Origin: Salipiger sp. CCB-MM3
Lineage (GTDB): Bacteria; Pseudomonadota; Alphaproteobacteria; Rhodobacterales; Rhodobacteraceae
Assembly (NCBI RefSeq): GCF_001687105.1
Contig: NZ_CP014595.1
Location: forward strand, 1,364,001 to 1,428,000
Length of the DNA stretch: 64,000 nt
Direction of reading: 5' to 3'
Shown one piece after another: positions 35,338 through 45,829 of this stretch. A program made the translations under genes and the position numbers. A model generated the notes under the pieces. The model ran no database searches, was not told the DNA's origin, and worked only from the letters and a program-made list of their open reading frames with translations. Position 1 is the first letter of the stretch. Every line of letters starts with the position of its first letter.

Positions 35338-37119
35338 TCACTCCTGCGGGATGACCCGCAGCGACAGTTCCATCAGCTGGTCCGAGCTGGGCTCGGAGGG
35401 GGCCTGCATCATCAGGTCTTCGGCGCGCTGGTTCATCGGGAACATGATGACCTCGCGGATGTTCTGTTCATCCGCCAGCAGCATTACGATCCGGTCGATA
35501 CCCGCAGCGCAGCCACCGTGCGGCGGAGCGCCGTAGTGGAAGGCCTGATAGAGCGCGCCGAAGCGGCTCTTCACTTCTTCCTCGCCGTAACCAGCGATCT
35601 CAAAAGCCTTCAGCATGACGTCGGGCTTGTGGTTCCGGATCGCGCCCGAGACCAGCTCGTAGCCGTTGCACGCAAGGTCGTACTGGAAGCCGCGCACGTC
35701 GAGCGGATCGCCGTTGAGCGCGTCCATCCCGCCCTGCGGCATCGAGAACGGGTTGTGCTCGAAGTCGATCTCGCCGCTCTCCTCGTCCTTCTCGTAGATC
35801 GGGAAGTCGACGATCCAAGCAAAGGCGAAACGGTTCTCGTCGGTCAGCTTCAGCTCGGCACCGATCACGTCGCGCGCCTTGCCCGCCACACGCTCGAAGC
35901 TCGAGGGCTTGCCGCCGAGGAAGAAGGCCGCGTCGCCCACATCCAGACCAAGCTGCTGCCGGATCGCCTCGGTGCGCTCGGGGCCGATGTTCTTGGCGAG
36001 CGGGCCTGCAGCTTCGATGCCTTCGCCCTGATCGCGCCAGAAGATGTAGCCCATGCCGGGCAGACCCTCTTTCTGGGCAAAGGCGTTCATCCGGTCGCAG
36101 AACTTGCGCGAGCCGCCGGTGGGCGCGGGGATGGCGCGGACCTCGGTGCCTTCCTGCTCGAGCAGTTTGGCGAAGATCGCGAAGCCCGAGCCGCGGAAGT
36201 GCTCGGAGCAGTCCTGCATCTTGATCGGATTGCGCAGGTCGGGCTTGTCGGTGCCGTACCACAGCGCCGCGTCCCGATAGGAGATCTGCGGCCATTCGGA
36301 GGGCGCATCAACGTTCCGGCCACCGCCGAACTCTTCGAAGATGCCCGCGATCACCGGCGAGATCGTGTCGAACACGTCCTGCTGGGTGACAAAGCTCATC
36401 TCCATGTCGAGCTGGTAGAAGTCGGTGGGCGAGCGGTCGGCGCGCGGGTCCTCATCGCGGAAGCAGGGCGCGATCTGGAAGTATTTGTCGTAGCCCGACA
36501 CCATGATCAGCTGCTTGAACTGCTGCGGTGCCTGCGGCAGCGCGTAGAACTTGCCCGGGTGCAGACGCGACGGCACGAGGAAGTCGCGCGCGCCTTCGGG
36601 CGAGGACGCGGTGATGATCGGCGTCTGGAACTCGCGGAAGTTCTTGTCCCACATCCGGCGGCGGATCGAGGCGACCACATCCGAGCGCAGGGTCATGTTG
36701 CGCTGCATGCTCTCGCGGCGCAGGTCGAGGTAGCGATAGCGCAGGCGGGTCTCTTCCGGGTACTCCTGCTCGCCGAACACCATCAGCGGCAGTTCGTTCG
36801 AGGCGCCCAGCACTTCGATCTCGCGGATGAACACCTCGATCTCGCCGGTGGGCAGCTTGGGGTTCACCAGCTCGGGATCGCGGGCTTTCACCTCGCCGTC
36901 GATGCGGATGCAATATTCGGCGCGGACCTTCTCGACATCCGCGAAGGCGGCGCTGTCGGGGTCACAGAGAACCTGCGTGATCCCGTAGGTATCGCGCAGG
37001 TCGATGAACAGGATGCCGCCGTGATCGCGAATGCGGTTCACCCAACCGGAGAGGCGGACGGTTTCGCCGACGTTGGCGTTGGTCAGATCTGCGCAGGTAT
37101 GGCTGCGATAGGCATGCAT
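35338..37119 (-). CDS. aspS: Aspartyl-tRNA synthetase
   Basis: 593-residue class II synthetase. An OB-fold anticodon domain at the N-terminus ([23 protein letters not shown]) precedes the catalytic core with [31 protein letters not shown] text ([10 protein letters not shown]), [24 protein letters not shown] (motif 2) and [14 protein letters not shown] (motif 3); a bacterial GAD insertion lies between. AAGGGC precedes the ATG. The downstream restriction gene has its ribosome binding site in the last codons of aspS. Confidence 0.96.
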   Translation of the reverse strand: MHAYRSHTCADLTNANVGETVRLSGWVNRIRDHGGILFIDLRDTYGITQVLCDPDSAAFADVEKVRAEYCIRIDGEVKARDPELVNPKLPTGEIEVFIREIEVLGASNELPLMVFGEQEYPEETRLRYRYLDLRRESMQRNMTLRSDVVASIRRRMWDKNFREFQTPIITASSPEGARDFLVPSRLHPGKFYALPQAPQQFKQLIMVSGYDKYFQIAPCFRDEDPRADRSPTDFYQLDMEMSFVTQQDVFDTISPVIAGIFEEFGGGRNVDAPSEWPQISYRDAALWYGTDKPDLRNPIKMQDCSEHFRGSGFAIFAKLLEQEGTEVRAIPAPTGGSRKFCDRMNAFAQKEGLPGMGYIFWRDQGEGIEAAGPLAKNIGPERTEAIRQQLGLDVGDAAFFLGGKPSSFERVAGKARDVIGAELKLTDENRFAFAWIVDFPIYEKDEESGEIDFEHNPFSMPQGGMDALNGDPLDVRGFQYDLACNGYELVSGAIRNHKPDVMLKAFEIAGYGEEEVKSRFGALYQAFHYGAPPHGGCAAGIDRIVMLLADEQNIREVIMFPMNQRAEDLMMQAPSEPSSDQLMELSLRVIPQE

Positions 37120-37256
37120 GGGTCTTGCCCTTCGGAAACTGCTGGAAAGTTAGGCGCCGATACACCGCTAGAGCGTGGGGAAGTCAAGGGACGCCACTTG
37201 GATTTGCCATATTTCGTTCGTGTTGTAACGTCTGGGAACCTTTTTTCGATTCCAAA

Positions 37257-37275
37257 CGTTTTCAACCGTTTTCAA
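37257..37275 (+). promoter_or_regulatory. Tandem CGTTTTCAA direct repeats upstream of cfa
   Basis: CGTTTTCAA at 37257-37265 and again at 37267-37275, a 10-base period, in the AT-richer 183-base divergent region between aspS and cfa. The repeats are 28 bases before the cfa ATG. One-helical-turn spacing suggests a protein site, not identified. Confidence 0.45.
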
Positions 37276-37302
37276 ACAAATCCGAGTTAAGGGGGTCTGA
37301 TT

Positions 37303-38535
37303 ATGTGGGTATCCATACTCGAAAGAATGTTGAAACGGCTGATCGTTGAGGGTCGGCTGAAGATCACGGCCCCCGACGGAGCGCTGCATGAGTTCGGACC
37401 GGGGGGCGGCCCCGAAGCCGAGGTCACGATCACCGACACGTCGATCATCAAGGATCTGTGCCAGCATCCGGTGATGGCGCTTGGCGAGGGCTATATGGAT
37501 GGCCGCATCGACTGCCCGCCGCATAAGCTCTACGATTTCCTCGCGCTGCTGATCCGCAATCAGCAATCCGGGCAGATGCCCTCGTGGTTCGTTGCGATGG
37601 ACAGGATGCGTGTGGGGCTGCGCGGGCTCGAACAGCGGAACAACCCGCTGCGTTCGCAATCGAACGTTCAGCACCATTACGATATCTCGGATGACCTCTA
37701 CCGGCTCTTTCTCGACGAGGACATGCAGTATTCCTGCGCCTATTTCCGCGACCCGGAGATGAGCCTTGAGGACGCGCAGCGCGCCAAGAAAGACCACATC
37801 GCCCATAAGCTGCTGCTCAAGCCGGGCATGAAGGTGCTGGATATCGGCTGCGGCTGGGGCGGCATGGCGCTGACGCTGGCCCGCGACTACGGCGTGCATG
37901 TCACCGGAGTCACCCTGTCAGAGAACCAATTGGCCACCGCCAAGCAACGCGCCGAAGCGGCGGGACTGGCCGATAAGACCGAGTTCCGTCTGCTCGATTA
38001 CCGCAAGATCGAGGACAAATTCGACCGCGTGGTCTCGGTCGGCATGCTGGAGCACGTGGGCTTCCCGCATCTGCAGGACTATTTCGCGAAGGTGCAGGAC
38101 GTGCTGAAGCCCGATGGCGTGGCGCTGATCCACTCCATCGGCCACACTGCGCCGCCGGTGCCCACCTCCCCTTGGATCGACAAGTATATTTTCCCGGGCG
38201 GCTATATCCCCAGCCTGTCGGAGGTCTCTGCCTCGATCGAGAAATCCGGTCTGTGGGCGGCTGATGTCGAGGTGCTGCGCGGCCACTATGGCCCGACGCT
38301 CAACCACTGGCGGCGGCGTTTCGAAGCGGCGCTGCCGAAGGTGCGCGAGATGGGCTATGACGAGCGCTTCATCCGCATGTGGCGCTTTTACCTTGCGGTC
38401 TGCGAGGCGGCCTTCGAGGAGACCCGGCAGGGCGTCTTCCACCTGCAGATCGCGCACAAGCAGTATGCCGTGCCGACGACGCGCGACTATCTTTACGGCC
38501 ACGACGCGCAGGAACTTCTGCACGCCGCGCAGTGA
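37303..38535 (+). CDS. cfa: Cyclopropane-fatty-acyl-phospholipid synthase
   Basis: 410 residues. SAM-dependent enzyme that adds a methylene bridge to unsaturated acyl chains of membrane phospholipids. The lipid-binding N-terminal part is followed by SNVQHHYDISDDLYRLFLDEDMQYSCAYF, the SAM-binding VLDIGCGWGGMALTLA near residue 180, and IDKYIFPGGYIPSL; the C-terminal GVFHLQIAHKQYAVPTTRDYLY is also conserved. Shorter, related SAM methyltransferases lack the N-terminal region present here. Confidence 0.93.
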   Translation: MWVSILERMLKRLIVEGRLKITAPDGALHEFGPGGGPEAEVTITDTSIIKDLCQHPVMALGEGYMDGRIDCPPHKLYDFLALLIRNQQSGQMPSWFVAMDRMRVGLRGLEQRNNPLRSQSNVQHHYDISDDLYRLFLDEDMQYSCAYFRDPEMSLEDAQRAKKDHIAHKLLLKPGMKVLDIGCGWGGMALTLARDYGVHVTGVTLSENQLATAKQRAEAAGLADKTEFRLLDYRKIEDKFDRVVSVGMLEHVGFPHLQDYFAKVQDVLKPDGVALIHSIGHTAPPVPTSPWIDKYIFPGGYIPSLSEVSASIEKSGLWAADVEVLRGHYGPTLNHWRRRFEAALPKVREMGYDERFIRMWRFYLAVCEAAFEETRQGVFHLQIAHKQYAVPTTRDYLYGHDAQELLHAAQ

Positions 38536-38821
38536 CTCCGCGCCGTCTTCGGCCTTGGGAGCATCTTGCCTAACCGGGCGGGATGTTTCGCTGATTCCGC
38601 ACATCAGACCCCGCCCCTGAAAAGCTGGCGACATGACGCCGCGACACCTGCGATGTCGCGCGGCTGTCACCGAGTTTTGCTCTGAGGAGGAAAACAAGGC
38701 GGATCTGGGGTTGCGTGGGCAAAGCTTCTGTCTATAACGCACGACAATTTGCGGGGAGCGGCGACTCCGTCGCGTGCTGCCCCCTGCCCGACCGTGATCG
38801 ACATGACATAAAGGTGCCCCC

Positions 38822-41800
38822 ATGCCTAAAAGAACCGATATCAAATCCATCATGATCATCGGAGCGGGGCCCATCATCATCGGGCAAGCCTGCGAATTCG
38901 ACTACTCCGGCGCTCAGGCCTGTAAAGCGCTGCGCGAAGAGGGTTACCGGGTCATTCTGGTGAACTCGAACCCGGCTACGATCATGACCGACCCCGGGCT
39001 CGCCGATGCCACCTACATCGAGCCGATCACCCCCGAGGTCGTCGCCAAGATCATCGAAAAAGAGCGCCCCGACGCGCTGCTGCCCACCATGGGCGGTCAG
39101 ACCGGCCTCAACACCTCGCTCAAGCTCGAGGAAATGGGCGTTCTGGAAAAATTCGGCGTCGAAATGATCGGCGCCAAGCGCGAAGCCATCGAGATGGCCG
39201 AAGACCGCGCGCTGTTCCGCGAAGCGATGGACCGCATCGGCCTTGAAAACCCGGCGGCGACCATCGTCACCGCCCCCACCAAGCCCGACGGCAAGGCCGA
39301 TCTCGACGCTGGCGTGCAGATCGCGCTCGAGGCGCTTGAAACCGTCGGCCTGCCCGCGATCATCCGCCCCGCCTTCACCCTCGGCGGCACCGGCGGCGGC
39401 GTTGCGTACAACCGCGAAGACTACATGCATTACTGCCGCTCGGGCATGGATGCCTCGCCGGTGAACCAAATCCTCGTCGACGAGTCGCTGCTGGGCTGGA
39501 AAGAGTTTGAGATGGAGGTCGTCCGCGACAAGGCGGACAACGCGATCATCGTCTGCGCCATCGAGAACGTCGATCCCATGGGCGTGCACACCGGCGATTC
39601 GATCACCGTGGCCCCGGCGCTGACGCTGACCGACAAGGAATATCAGATCATGCGCAACGGCTCGATCGCCGTGCTGCGCGAGATCGGCGTCGAGACCGGC
39701 GGCTCAAACGTGCAGTGGGCGGTGAACCCCGAGAATGGCCGCATGGTCGTGATCGAGATGAACCCGCGCGTGTCGCGCTCCTCGGCTCTGGCGTCCAAGG
39801 CCACCGGCTTCCCGATCGCCAAGATCGCGGCGAAGCTGGCCGTGGGCTATACGCTGGACGAGCTGGACAACGACATCACCAAGGTGACTCCGGCCTCCTT
39901 CGAGCCGACCATCGACTATGTTGTCACCAAGATCCCGAAATTCGCCTTCGAGAAGTTCCCCGGATCCGAACCCTATCTCACCACCGCGATGAAATCGGTG
40001 GGCGAGGCGATGGCGATCGGCCGGACCATCCACGAATCGCTGCAAAAGGCGCTGACCTCGATGGAATCGGGCCTGTCGGGCTTTGACGAGGTGGACATCC
40101 CCGGCGCCCCCGAGAAATCGGCAGTGATCAAGGCGATCAGCCAGCAGACCCCCGACCGCATGCGCACCATCGCGCAGGCGATGCGGCACGGCCTGTCGGA
40201 TGACGAGATCCACGGCGTGACCATGTTCGACCCGTGGTTCCTCGCCCGTATCCGCGAGATCGTCGAGGCCGAAGAGCAGGTGCGTCAGAACGGTCTGCCG
40301 ACCGATGCCGAGGGCCTGCGCGCGCTGAAGATCATGGGCTTCACCGATGCCCGTCTCGCCGCGCTCACCGGCTTTGCCGAGAAGGATGTGCGCAAGCGCC
40401 GCACCGAGCTTGGCGTCGTCGCCAGCTTCAAGCGCATCGACACCTGCGCCGCCGAGTTCGAGGCGCAGACGCCCTATATGTATTCGACCTACGAGATGCC
40501 CATGATGGGCGAGGTGGAATGCGAGGCGCGCCCCTCGGACCGCAAGAAGGTTGTGATCCTCGGCGGCGGTCCCAACCGCATCGGCCAAGGCATCGAGTTC
40601 GACTACTGCTGCTGCCACGCCTGCTTTGCGCTGACCGACGCGGGCTATGAGACCATCATGGTCAACTGCAACCCCGAGACCGTGTCGACCGACTACGACA
40701 CCTCGGACCGCCTGTATTTCGAGCCGCTGACCTTCGAGCACGTGATGGAAATCCTTCGCGTCGAGCAGGACAATGGCACGCTGCATGGCGTCATCGTGCA
40801 GTTCGGCGGCCAGACCCCGCTGAAGCTGGCCAATGCGCTCGAGGCAGAGGGCATCCCGATCCTCGGCACCACGCCCGACGCCATCGACCTCGCCGAAGAC
40901 CGCGAGCGCTTCCAGGCTCTGGTCAATCAGCTTGGCCTCAAGCAGCCGCGCAACGGCATCGCCTCGACCGACGCACAGGCGCTGGCCATCGCCGATGAGA
41001 TCGGCTTCCCGCTGGTGATCCGCCCCTCCTACGTGCTGGGTGGCCGCGCGATGGAAATCGTCCGCGACATGGCACACCTCGAGCGCTACATCGCCGAGGC
41101 CGTGGTGGTTTCCGGCGACAGCCCGGTGCTGCTCGACAGCTACCTCTCGGGCGCCATCGAGCTTGATGTCGACGCGCTCTGCGACGGCGAGGGCGTGCAT
41201 GTGGCGGGCATCATGCAGCACATCGAAGAGGCTGGCGTGCACTCGGGCGACAGCGCCTGCTCGCTGCCGCCCTTCTCGCTCTCGGCCGAGACCATCGACG
41301 AGATCAAGCGTCAGACCGAGGCACTGGCCAAGGCGCTCAACGTCGTGGGCCTGATGAACGTGCAGTTCGCCATCAAGGGCGGCGAGATTTACCTCATCGA
41401 GGTGAACCCGCGCGCCTCGCGGACCGTGCCCTTCGTCGCCAAGGCAACCGATAGCGCCATCGCCTCGATCGCCGCGCGCATCATGGCGGGCGAGAAGCTC
41501 TCGGCCTTCCCGCTGCGCGAAGCCTATCCGGCAGATGCCGATTACGACACGGCGCTGCCGCTGGCCGATCCGATGACGCTGGCCGACCCGAACATGCCGT
41601 GGTTCTCGGTGAAGGAAGCGGTGCTGCCCTTCGCCCGCTTCCCCGGCGTCGACACGATCCTCGGGCCGGAAATGCGCTCGACCGGCGAAGTCATGGGCTG
41701 GGACCGCTCGTTCCCGCGCGCCTTCCTCAAGGCACAGATGGGCGCAGGCACGCATCTGCCGACCGGAGGCGCGGTATTCATCTCGATCCGCGACGAGGAC

Positions 41801-42154
41801 AAGACCCCGCAGATGATCGAGACCGCGCAGACGCTTGCCGGCCTCGGCTTCAAGATCCTCGCCACCGTCGGCACCGCCAGCTTCCTCAAGGACGCGGGCA
41901 TCACCTGCGAGGTGGTCAAGAAGGTCTACGAGGGCCGTCCGAATGTGGTCGATCTGCTGAAGGATGGCGGCGTGCAGCTGGTGCTCAACACCACCGAAGG
42001 CGCGGCGTCGATCTCGGACTCGCGCGAAATCCGCTCGGTCGCGCTCTATGACAAGATCCCCTACTACACCACCGCCGCAGGCGCCCACGCCGCTGCACTG
42101 GCGATGAAGGCCCGCGAAGAAGGCGAGCTGGTCGTGAAGTCGCTGCAGGCGTAA
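38822..42154 (+). CDS. carB: Carbamoyl-phosphate synthase large subunit
   Basis: 1110 residues with two ATP-grasp halves. The first begins [30 protein letters not shown] and carries [18 protein letters not shown]; the second begins [25 protein letters not shown] and carries [18 protein letters not shown]; the C-terminal MGS-like domain (about 965 on) binds allosteric effectors. It makes carbamoyl phosphate for arginine and pyrimidines, using ammonia from CarA. carA is not in the window, so the subunits are unlinked here. AAAGGTG precedes the ATG. The 286 bases before it show no recognisable regulatory element. Confidence 0.97.
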   Translation: MPKRTDIKSIMIIGAGPIIIGQACEFDYSGAQACKALREEGYRVILVNSNPATIMTDPGLADATYIEPITPEVVAKIIEKERPDALLPTMGGQTGLNTSLKLEEMGVLEKFGVEMIGAKREAIEMAEDRALFREAMDRIGLENPAATIVTAPTKPDGKADLDAGVQIALEALETVGLPAIIRPAFTLGGTGGGVAYNREDYMHYCRSGMDASPVNQILVDESLLGWKEFEMEVVRDKADNAIIVCAIENVDPMGVHTGDSITVAPALTLTDKEYQIMRNGSIAVLREIGVETGGSNVQWAVNPENGRMVVIEMNPRVSRSSALASKATGFPIAKIAAKLAVGYTLDELDNDITKVTPASFEPTIDYVVTKIPKFAFEKFPGSEPYLTTAMKSVGEAMAIGRTIHESLQKALTSMESGLSGFDEVDIPGAPEKSAVIKAISQQTPDRMRTIAQAMRHGLSDDEIHGVTMFDPWFLARIREIVEAEEQVRQNGLPTDAEGLRALKIMGFTDARLAALTGFAEKDVRKRRTELGVVASFKRIDTCAAEFEAQTPYMYSTYEMPMMGEVECEARPSDRKKVVILGGGPNRIGQGIEFDYCCCHACFALTDAGYETIMVNCNPETVSTDYDTSDRLYFEPLTFEHVMEILRVEQDNGTLHGVIVQFGGQTPLKLANALEAEGIPILGTTPDAIDLAEDRERFQALVNQLGLKQPRNGIASTDAQALAIADEIGFPLVIRPSYVLGGRAMEIVRDMAHLERYIAEAVVVSGDSPVLLDSYLSGAIELDVDALCDGEGVHVAGIMQHIEEAGVHSGDSACSLPPFSLSAETIDEIKRQTEALAKALNVVGLMNVQFAIKGGEIYLIEVNPRASRTVPFVAKATDSAIASIAARIMAGEKLSAFPLREAYPADADYDTALPLADPMTLADPNMPWFSVKEAVLPFARFPGVDTILGPEMRSTGEVMGWDRSFPRAFLKAQMGAGTHLPTGGAVFISIRDEDKTPQMIETAQTLAGLGFKILATVGTASFLKDAGITCEVVKKVYEGRPNVVDLLKDGGVQLVLNTTEGAASISDSREIRSVALYDKIPYYTTAAGAHAAALAMKAREEGELVVKSLQA

Positions 42155-42175
42155 GCCAGCGGGATCAAGGTTCTG

Positions 42176-42207
42176 AAAGGGGCGGGAGTTTTCCCGCCCC
42201 TTTTTTT
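42176..42207 (+). terminator. Rho-independent terminator of carB
   Basis: GGGGCGGGA and TCCCGCCCC form a perfect stem around GTTT, extended by AAA/TTT, and followed by a run of seven T. It starts 21 bases past the carB stop. Confidence 0.95.
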
Positions 42208-42218
42208 GTCCCACCGCA

Positions 42219-42404
42219 GCCGGGCGAGCGCCTGCCCGTGGGGTGGCGCTGCAAGGCCGGAGCTGCGCGCTTTATGTCAGCCAGATCCGGACGACATGCG
42301 AGCGTTGCTTGACGATGAAGAAGCGCCAGCCCGCCCCGCGCGCCAAAGGCGCGTGACACTGCAATTTGCGCACCTACGGTGCGACGGGCAGGCGCTCGCC
42401 CGGC
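42219..42404. repeat. MITE-like palindromic repeat, copy 2 (186 bp)
   Basis: Perfect 21-bp inverted arms at 42219-42239 and 42384-42404 and an inner TGGCGCT/AGCGCCA pair. The core GCGCTTTATGTCAGCCAGA matches copy 1 at 34404-34544. It is 45 bp longer than copy 1, the extra part holding two small hairpins (GCGCGCC.../CGCACC TAC GGTGCG). It lies just past the carB terminator and before the end of livF. Confidence 0.85.
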
Positions 42405-42429
42405 GGCTTCGCCTTGACTCCGGTCGGGC

Positions 42430-43116
42430 TCACACCCCGAGATAGCGCTCCGCGACCTCGCCTTTCACCTCGGCGAACACCCCGTCCCAGACGGATTTCC
42501 CGCGCTCAAGGATCACCGCGCGGTCGGCAACTTGCGCCAGTTCCGCCAGGGCCTTGTCCACCACGAGGATCGACAGGCCGCTCTCGCGCTTGAGCACCGC
42601 CAGCGCGTCCCAGATTTCCTGCCGCACCAGTGGCGCAAGCCCTTCGGTCGCCTCGTCCAGCACCAAGAGCCGCGGGTTGGTCATCAGCGCACGTCCGATC
42701 GCCAGCATCTGCTGCTCGCCCCCCGAAAGCGTCCCCGCCACCTGCCCGCGCCGCTCGGCAAGCCGGGGGAACAGCGCCTCGACGCGCGCCTGATCCCACG
42801 CGCCAGGGCGCGCCGCGGCGATGAGGTTCTCGGTCACCGAAAGATCGCGGAAACAGCGCCGCCCCTCGGGCACCAATCCCACCCCCAGCCGCGCCACCCT
42901 GTGCGAGGGCAGTTTCGCGATGTCCTGCCCGGCAAAGCGGCGCGTGCCCCCGGCGGGCATCATCCCGCACAGGCAGCGCACCGTGGTGCTTTTGCCCATG
43001 CCATTGCGGCCCATGAGCGCGAGCACCTCGCCCTCTTCGATCTCCAGCGACACCCCAAAGAGCGCCTGCGAAGCCCCGTAAGAGGCGGTGATGTCGTGCA
43101 GTTCCAGCAGGCTCAT
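42430..43116 (-). CDS. livF: Branched-chain/hydrophobic amino acid ABC transporter ATP-binding protein LivF
   Basis: 228-residue ATPase of the HAAT group. Walker A GRNGMGKST near residue 36, signature LSGGEQQMLAIGRAL, Walker B LLVLDEATEGLAP. It powers import with LivG on the cytoplasmic face. It overlaps livG by 4 bases and is the last gene of the cluster. The sequence after Walker B (VVDKALAELAQVADR) replaces the commoner VEQN text, as in some HAAT subgroups. Confidence 0.92.
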   Translation of the reverse strand: MSLLELHDITASYGASQALFGVSLEIEEGEVLALMGRNGMGKSTTVRCLCGMMPAGGTRRFAGQDIAKLPSHRVARLGVGLVPEGRRCFRDLSVTENLIAAARPGAWDQARVEALFPRLAERRGQVAGTLSGGEQQMLAIGRALMTNPRLLVLDEATEGLAPLVRQEIWDALAVLKRESGLSILVVDKALAELAQVADRAVILERGKSVWDGVFAEVKGEVAERYLGV

Positions 43117-43862
43117 GTGGCATCCCCCAGATAGGCGTCACGCACCTCGGGGCTGCGGCGGATCTCATCGACCGTGCCGGTGGCGATGATACGCCCGTAG
43201 ACCAGCACAGAGATGCGGTCGGCGAGGGCAAACACCGCGTCCATGTCATGTTCAATCAGCAGGATCGGCGCCTCCGCGCGCAGGGCCGAGAGCACGCCGG
43301 TCAATTGCTTGGAGCCTTCGCCTCCCAGCCCCGCCATCGGCTCATCCATCAAAAAGGCCTTGGGCTGCAGGGTCAGCGCCACCGCGACCTCAAGCTGGCG
43401 GCGCTGGCCGTGGCTCAACTCGCTGACCACGGTGGCGGCGTGATCGGCCAGCCCCATGCGCTCGAGCGCGGCCATGGCCCGGTCCCTCAGCTCGGCCCGT
43501 TTCAGCGCAGGCCGGAAGAACCGATAAGGCGAGCCCGTCGCCCCCAGCGCGCCCAAGAGCGCGTTCTGCAGCACGGTGTCCTCCATCGCCAGCGCCGAGA
43601 CCTGAAAGGTCCGCGCCAGCCCCATGCGCGCGCGGGCCATGGTGCTGAGCCCGGTGACATCTCGCCCGAGGAACTGCACCGTGCCCTCATCGGGCACGAG
43701 ATTGCCCGAGAGCTGCTTGATCATCGTCGATTTGCCCGCGCCATTGGGGCCGATCACCGCGTGGATCTCTCCGGGGCGCAGGTCGAGCGTGATGCCGTCC
43801 GAGGCGCGCAACGCGCCGAAGGATTTCACCAGCCCGCGGGTTTCCAGAACCGGCTCAGTCAT
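43113..43862 (-). CDS. livG: Branched-chain/hydrophobic amino acid ABC transporter ATP-binding protein LivG
   Basis: 249 residues. Walker A GPNGAGKST, signature LSHGQRRQLEVAVAL, Walker B AFLMDEPMAGLG and the H-loop ILLIEHDM. The extended insert FQVSALAMEDTVLQNALLGALG is typical of LivG against LivF. The start at 43862 lies inside the end of livM (8-base overlap); the frame runs 16 codons further without family sequence. Confidence 0.92.
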   Translation of the reverse strand: MTEPVLETRGLVKSFGALRASDGITLDLRPGEIHAVIGPNGAGKSTMIKQLSGNLVPDEGTVQFLGRDVTGLSTMARARMGLARTFQVSALAMEDTVLQNALLGALGATGSPYRFFRPALKRAELRDRAMAALERMGLADHAATVVSELSHGQRRQLEVAVALTLQPKAFLMDEPMAGLGGEGSKQLTGVLSALRAEAPILLIEHDMDAVFALADRISVLVYGRIIATGTVDEIRRSPEVRDAYLGDAT

Positions 43863-44838
43863 GCGCCTTCCCCCGCCCGACCAGCAGCCCGACGAGGCCA
43901 CCGCGCGCAAAGAGCACCACCGCCAGCAGCAGGATGCCCAGCCAGATGTGCCAGAACTCGGACATATCGCCGAGGAAATGCTCCAGCATCACAAAGACCG
44001 CCGCGCCGACCACCGGACCGAACAGCCGCCCGACGCCGCCGAGGATGATAAAGACCATGATCTCGCCGCTCGTCTGCCAGCTGAACATCGTCGGGCTGAC
44101 GAAGCGGTTGAGATCGGCGAAAAGCGCCCCCGCCAGACCGGTGATCGCGCCGGAGATCACAAAGCCCACCAGCCGCAGGCGTTTCGGGTCGAGGCCCACC
44201 GCACGCACCCGCTCGGGGCTCTGCCGCGCCGCGCCAAGCGCGAGGCCGAAGGGGCTGCGCGCCAGCAGATGTGCGCCGAAAAGCACCGCGCAGAGCACCG
44301 CGTAGCACAGGCCGAAGAACTGGATCGGATCGAGCGTGTTCAGCCCCGGAAAGCCGTTACGCACGTAGATCGACAGCCCGTCCTCGCCGCCATAGGCGCT
44401 CCACGAGATCGAGAAGAAGTAGAACATCTGCCCGAAGGCGAGCGTGATCATGATGAAGTAGACGCCCGAAGTGCGCAGCGCCAAGAGGCCGATGAGCCAT
44501 GCCGCCAGCGCCGAGGCCAGAACCGCCACCAGCCAGATGAAGGGCATCGAGGTGGAGCCTTCGAACAGGAACGGCCATTCGAACATCGGCTCGTAGTTCT
44601 GCACATGGCTGGCGAGGATGCCCATGGCATAGCCGCCGATGCCGAAGAAGGTGGCGTGGCCAAGGCTCACCAGCCCGCCGATGCCGAGCGCGATGTTCAG
44701 CCCCACCGCGGCCAGCGCGAGGATTGCGGCGCGGGTCGCCAGCGTGATGGTAAAGGGCTCGCCCATGACATGCGCCGCCAGCGGCACGAGGCCGAGCGCC
44801 AGCAGCACCACCGCGCCGAGGATACGTTCGCGGCTCAT
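43855..44838 (-). CDS. livM: Branched-chain amino acid ABC transporter permease LivM
   Basis: 327 residues with eight to ten hydrophobic segments. VGLNIALGIGGLVSLGHATFFGIGGYAMGIL and the cytoplasmic loop SPFGLALGAARQSPERVRAVGLDPKRLRLVGFVIS (EAA-like coupling loop) are LivM landmarks. Forms the channel with LivH. Overlaps both livH and livG by a few bases. Confidence 0.93.
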   Translation of the reverse strand: MSRERILGAVVLLALGLVPLAAHVMGEPFTITLATRAAILALAAVGLNIALGIGGLVSLGHATFFGIGGYAMGILASHVQNYEPMFEWPFLFEGSTSMPFIWLVAVLASALAAWLIGLLALRTSGVYFIMITLAFGQMFYFFSISWSAYGGEDGLSIYVRNGFPGLNTLDPIQFFGLCYAVLCAVLFGAHLLARSPFGLALGAARQSPERVRAVGLDPKRLRLVGFVISGAITGLAGALFADLNRFVSPTMFSWQTSGEIMVFIILGGVGRLFGPVVGAAVFVMLEHFLGDMSEFWHIWLGILLLAVVLFARGGLVGLLVGRGKAHD

Positions 44839-45755
44839 GATTTCGCTCCGAAGAGGCCGGTGGGTTTCCAGACCAGCACCGCCGCCATCAGCACGTAGAT
44901 CGCCATCGAGGCCAGCGCCGCCCCGGTCTGCGTGGCGGCGGCGGGGTCCATGAACAACCCGAAAATCTGCGGCAGGAAGATGCCGCCCAGTGTATCCGTG
45001 AGCCCGACGAGGATCGCGCCGACCAGCGCCCCTTCGATCGAACCGATGCCGCCGATCACGATCACCACGAAGGCAAGGATCAGCACCGGCTCGCCCATGC
45101 CCACCTGCACCGACTGGATCGCCCCCACCAGCGCGCCCGCCAGCCCGGCGAGCGCCGCGCCGAGGGCAAAGACCAGCGTGTAGAGCCGGGCGATGTCGAC
45201 GCCGAGCGCGGCGATCATCTCGCGGTCGTTCTCACCGGCGCGGATGCGGATGCCGAGCCGCGTGCGGGCGATCAGCCAGAACAGCAGCGCGGCCACCACA
45301 AGGCCCATGCCGATGATGAACAGCCGGTAAAGCGGGTATTGGATGCCGCCCGGCAGGGTGACCGGCCCCGAAAGCGCCTCGGGGATATCGAGATAGAGCG
45401 GGAAGGATCCGAAAATCCAGCGCGTGCCTTCCGAGAAGATCAGGATCAGCGCGAAGGTGGCCAGCACCTGATCAAGGTGGTCGCGATCATAGAGCCGCCG
45501 GATCACCAGCCGCTCGACCATTGCGCCCGCGGCGGCGGCGGCGGCCAGAGCGGCAACCAGCGCCAGCACGAACGAGCCTGTGGCGGCTGCGGTCGCGGCA
45601 GCGGTGAATGCGCCGACCATGTAGAGCGAGCCATGGGCGAGGTTGATCAGCCCCATGACGCCGAAGATCAGCGTCAGCCCGGCGGCCATGAGAAACAGCA
45701 TGACGCCGGATTGCAGCCCGTTCAGCACCTGCTCGGCGATGAGGATGGGGGTCAT
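44835..45755 (-). CDS. livH: Branched-chain amino acid ABC transporter permease LivH
   Basis: 306 residues, about eight hydrophobic segments. GVMGLINLAHGSLYMVGAF near the start, RTRLGIRIRAGENDREMIAALGVDIARLYTLVFALGAALAGLAG in the coupling region and GIGSIEGALVGAILVGL near the end are LivH-specific. Its start is preceded by a 121-base gap after livJ with a strong hairpin. Confidence 0.93.
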   Translation of the reverse strand: MTPILIAEQVLNGLQSGVMLFLMAAGLTLIFGVMGLINLAHGSLYMVGAFTAAATAAATGSFVLALVAALAAAAAAGAMVERLVIRRLYDRDHLDQVLATFALILIFSEGTRWIFGSFPLYLDIPEALSGPVTLPGGIQYPLYRLFIIGMGLVVAALLFWLIARTRLGIRIRAGENDREMIAALGVDIARLYTLVFALGAALAGLAGALVGAIQSVQVGMGEPVLILAFVVIVIGGIGSIEGALVGAILVGLTDTLGGIFLPQIFGLFMDPAAATQTGAALASMAIYVLMAAVLVWKPTGLFGAKS

Positions 45756-45829
45756 TCTTTAGTCCGTCTCAGGTCAGCGGCGGGCCGTGGTCCGCGCGCC
45801 CGGCATAGGTACCGAGATGTACCAAGGTC

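Noticed and set aside
38536..38821. Possible leader peptide or riboswitch upstream of carB
   Set aside because: No Arg/pyrimidine-related attenuator, terminator-antiterminator pair or small frame with a ribosome binding site could be identified in the 286 bases.
39704..42214. 836-codon open frame opposite carB
   Set aside because: carB is complete and canonical; the antisense frame is a codon-bias artefact with no ribosome binding site or recognisable domain.
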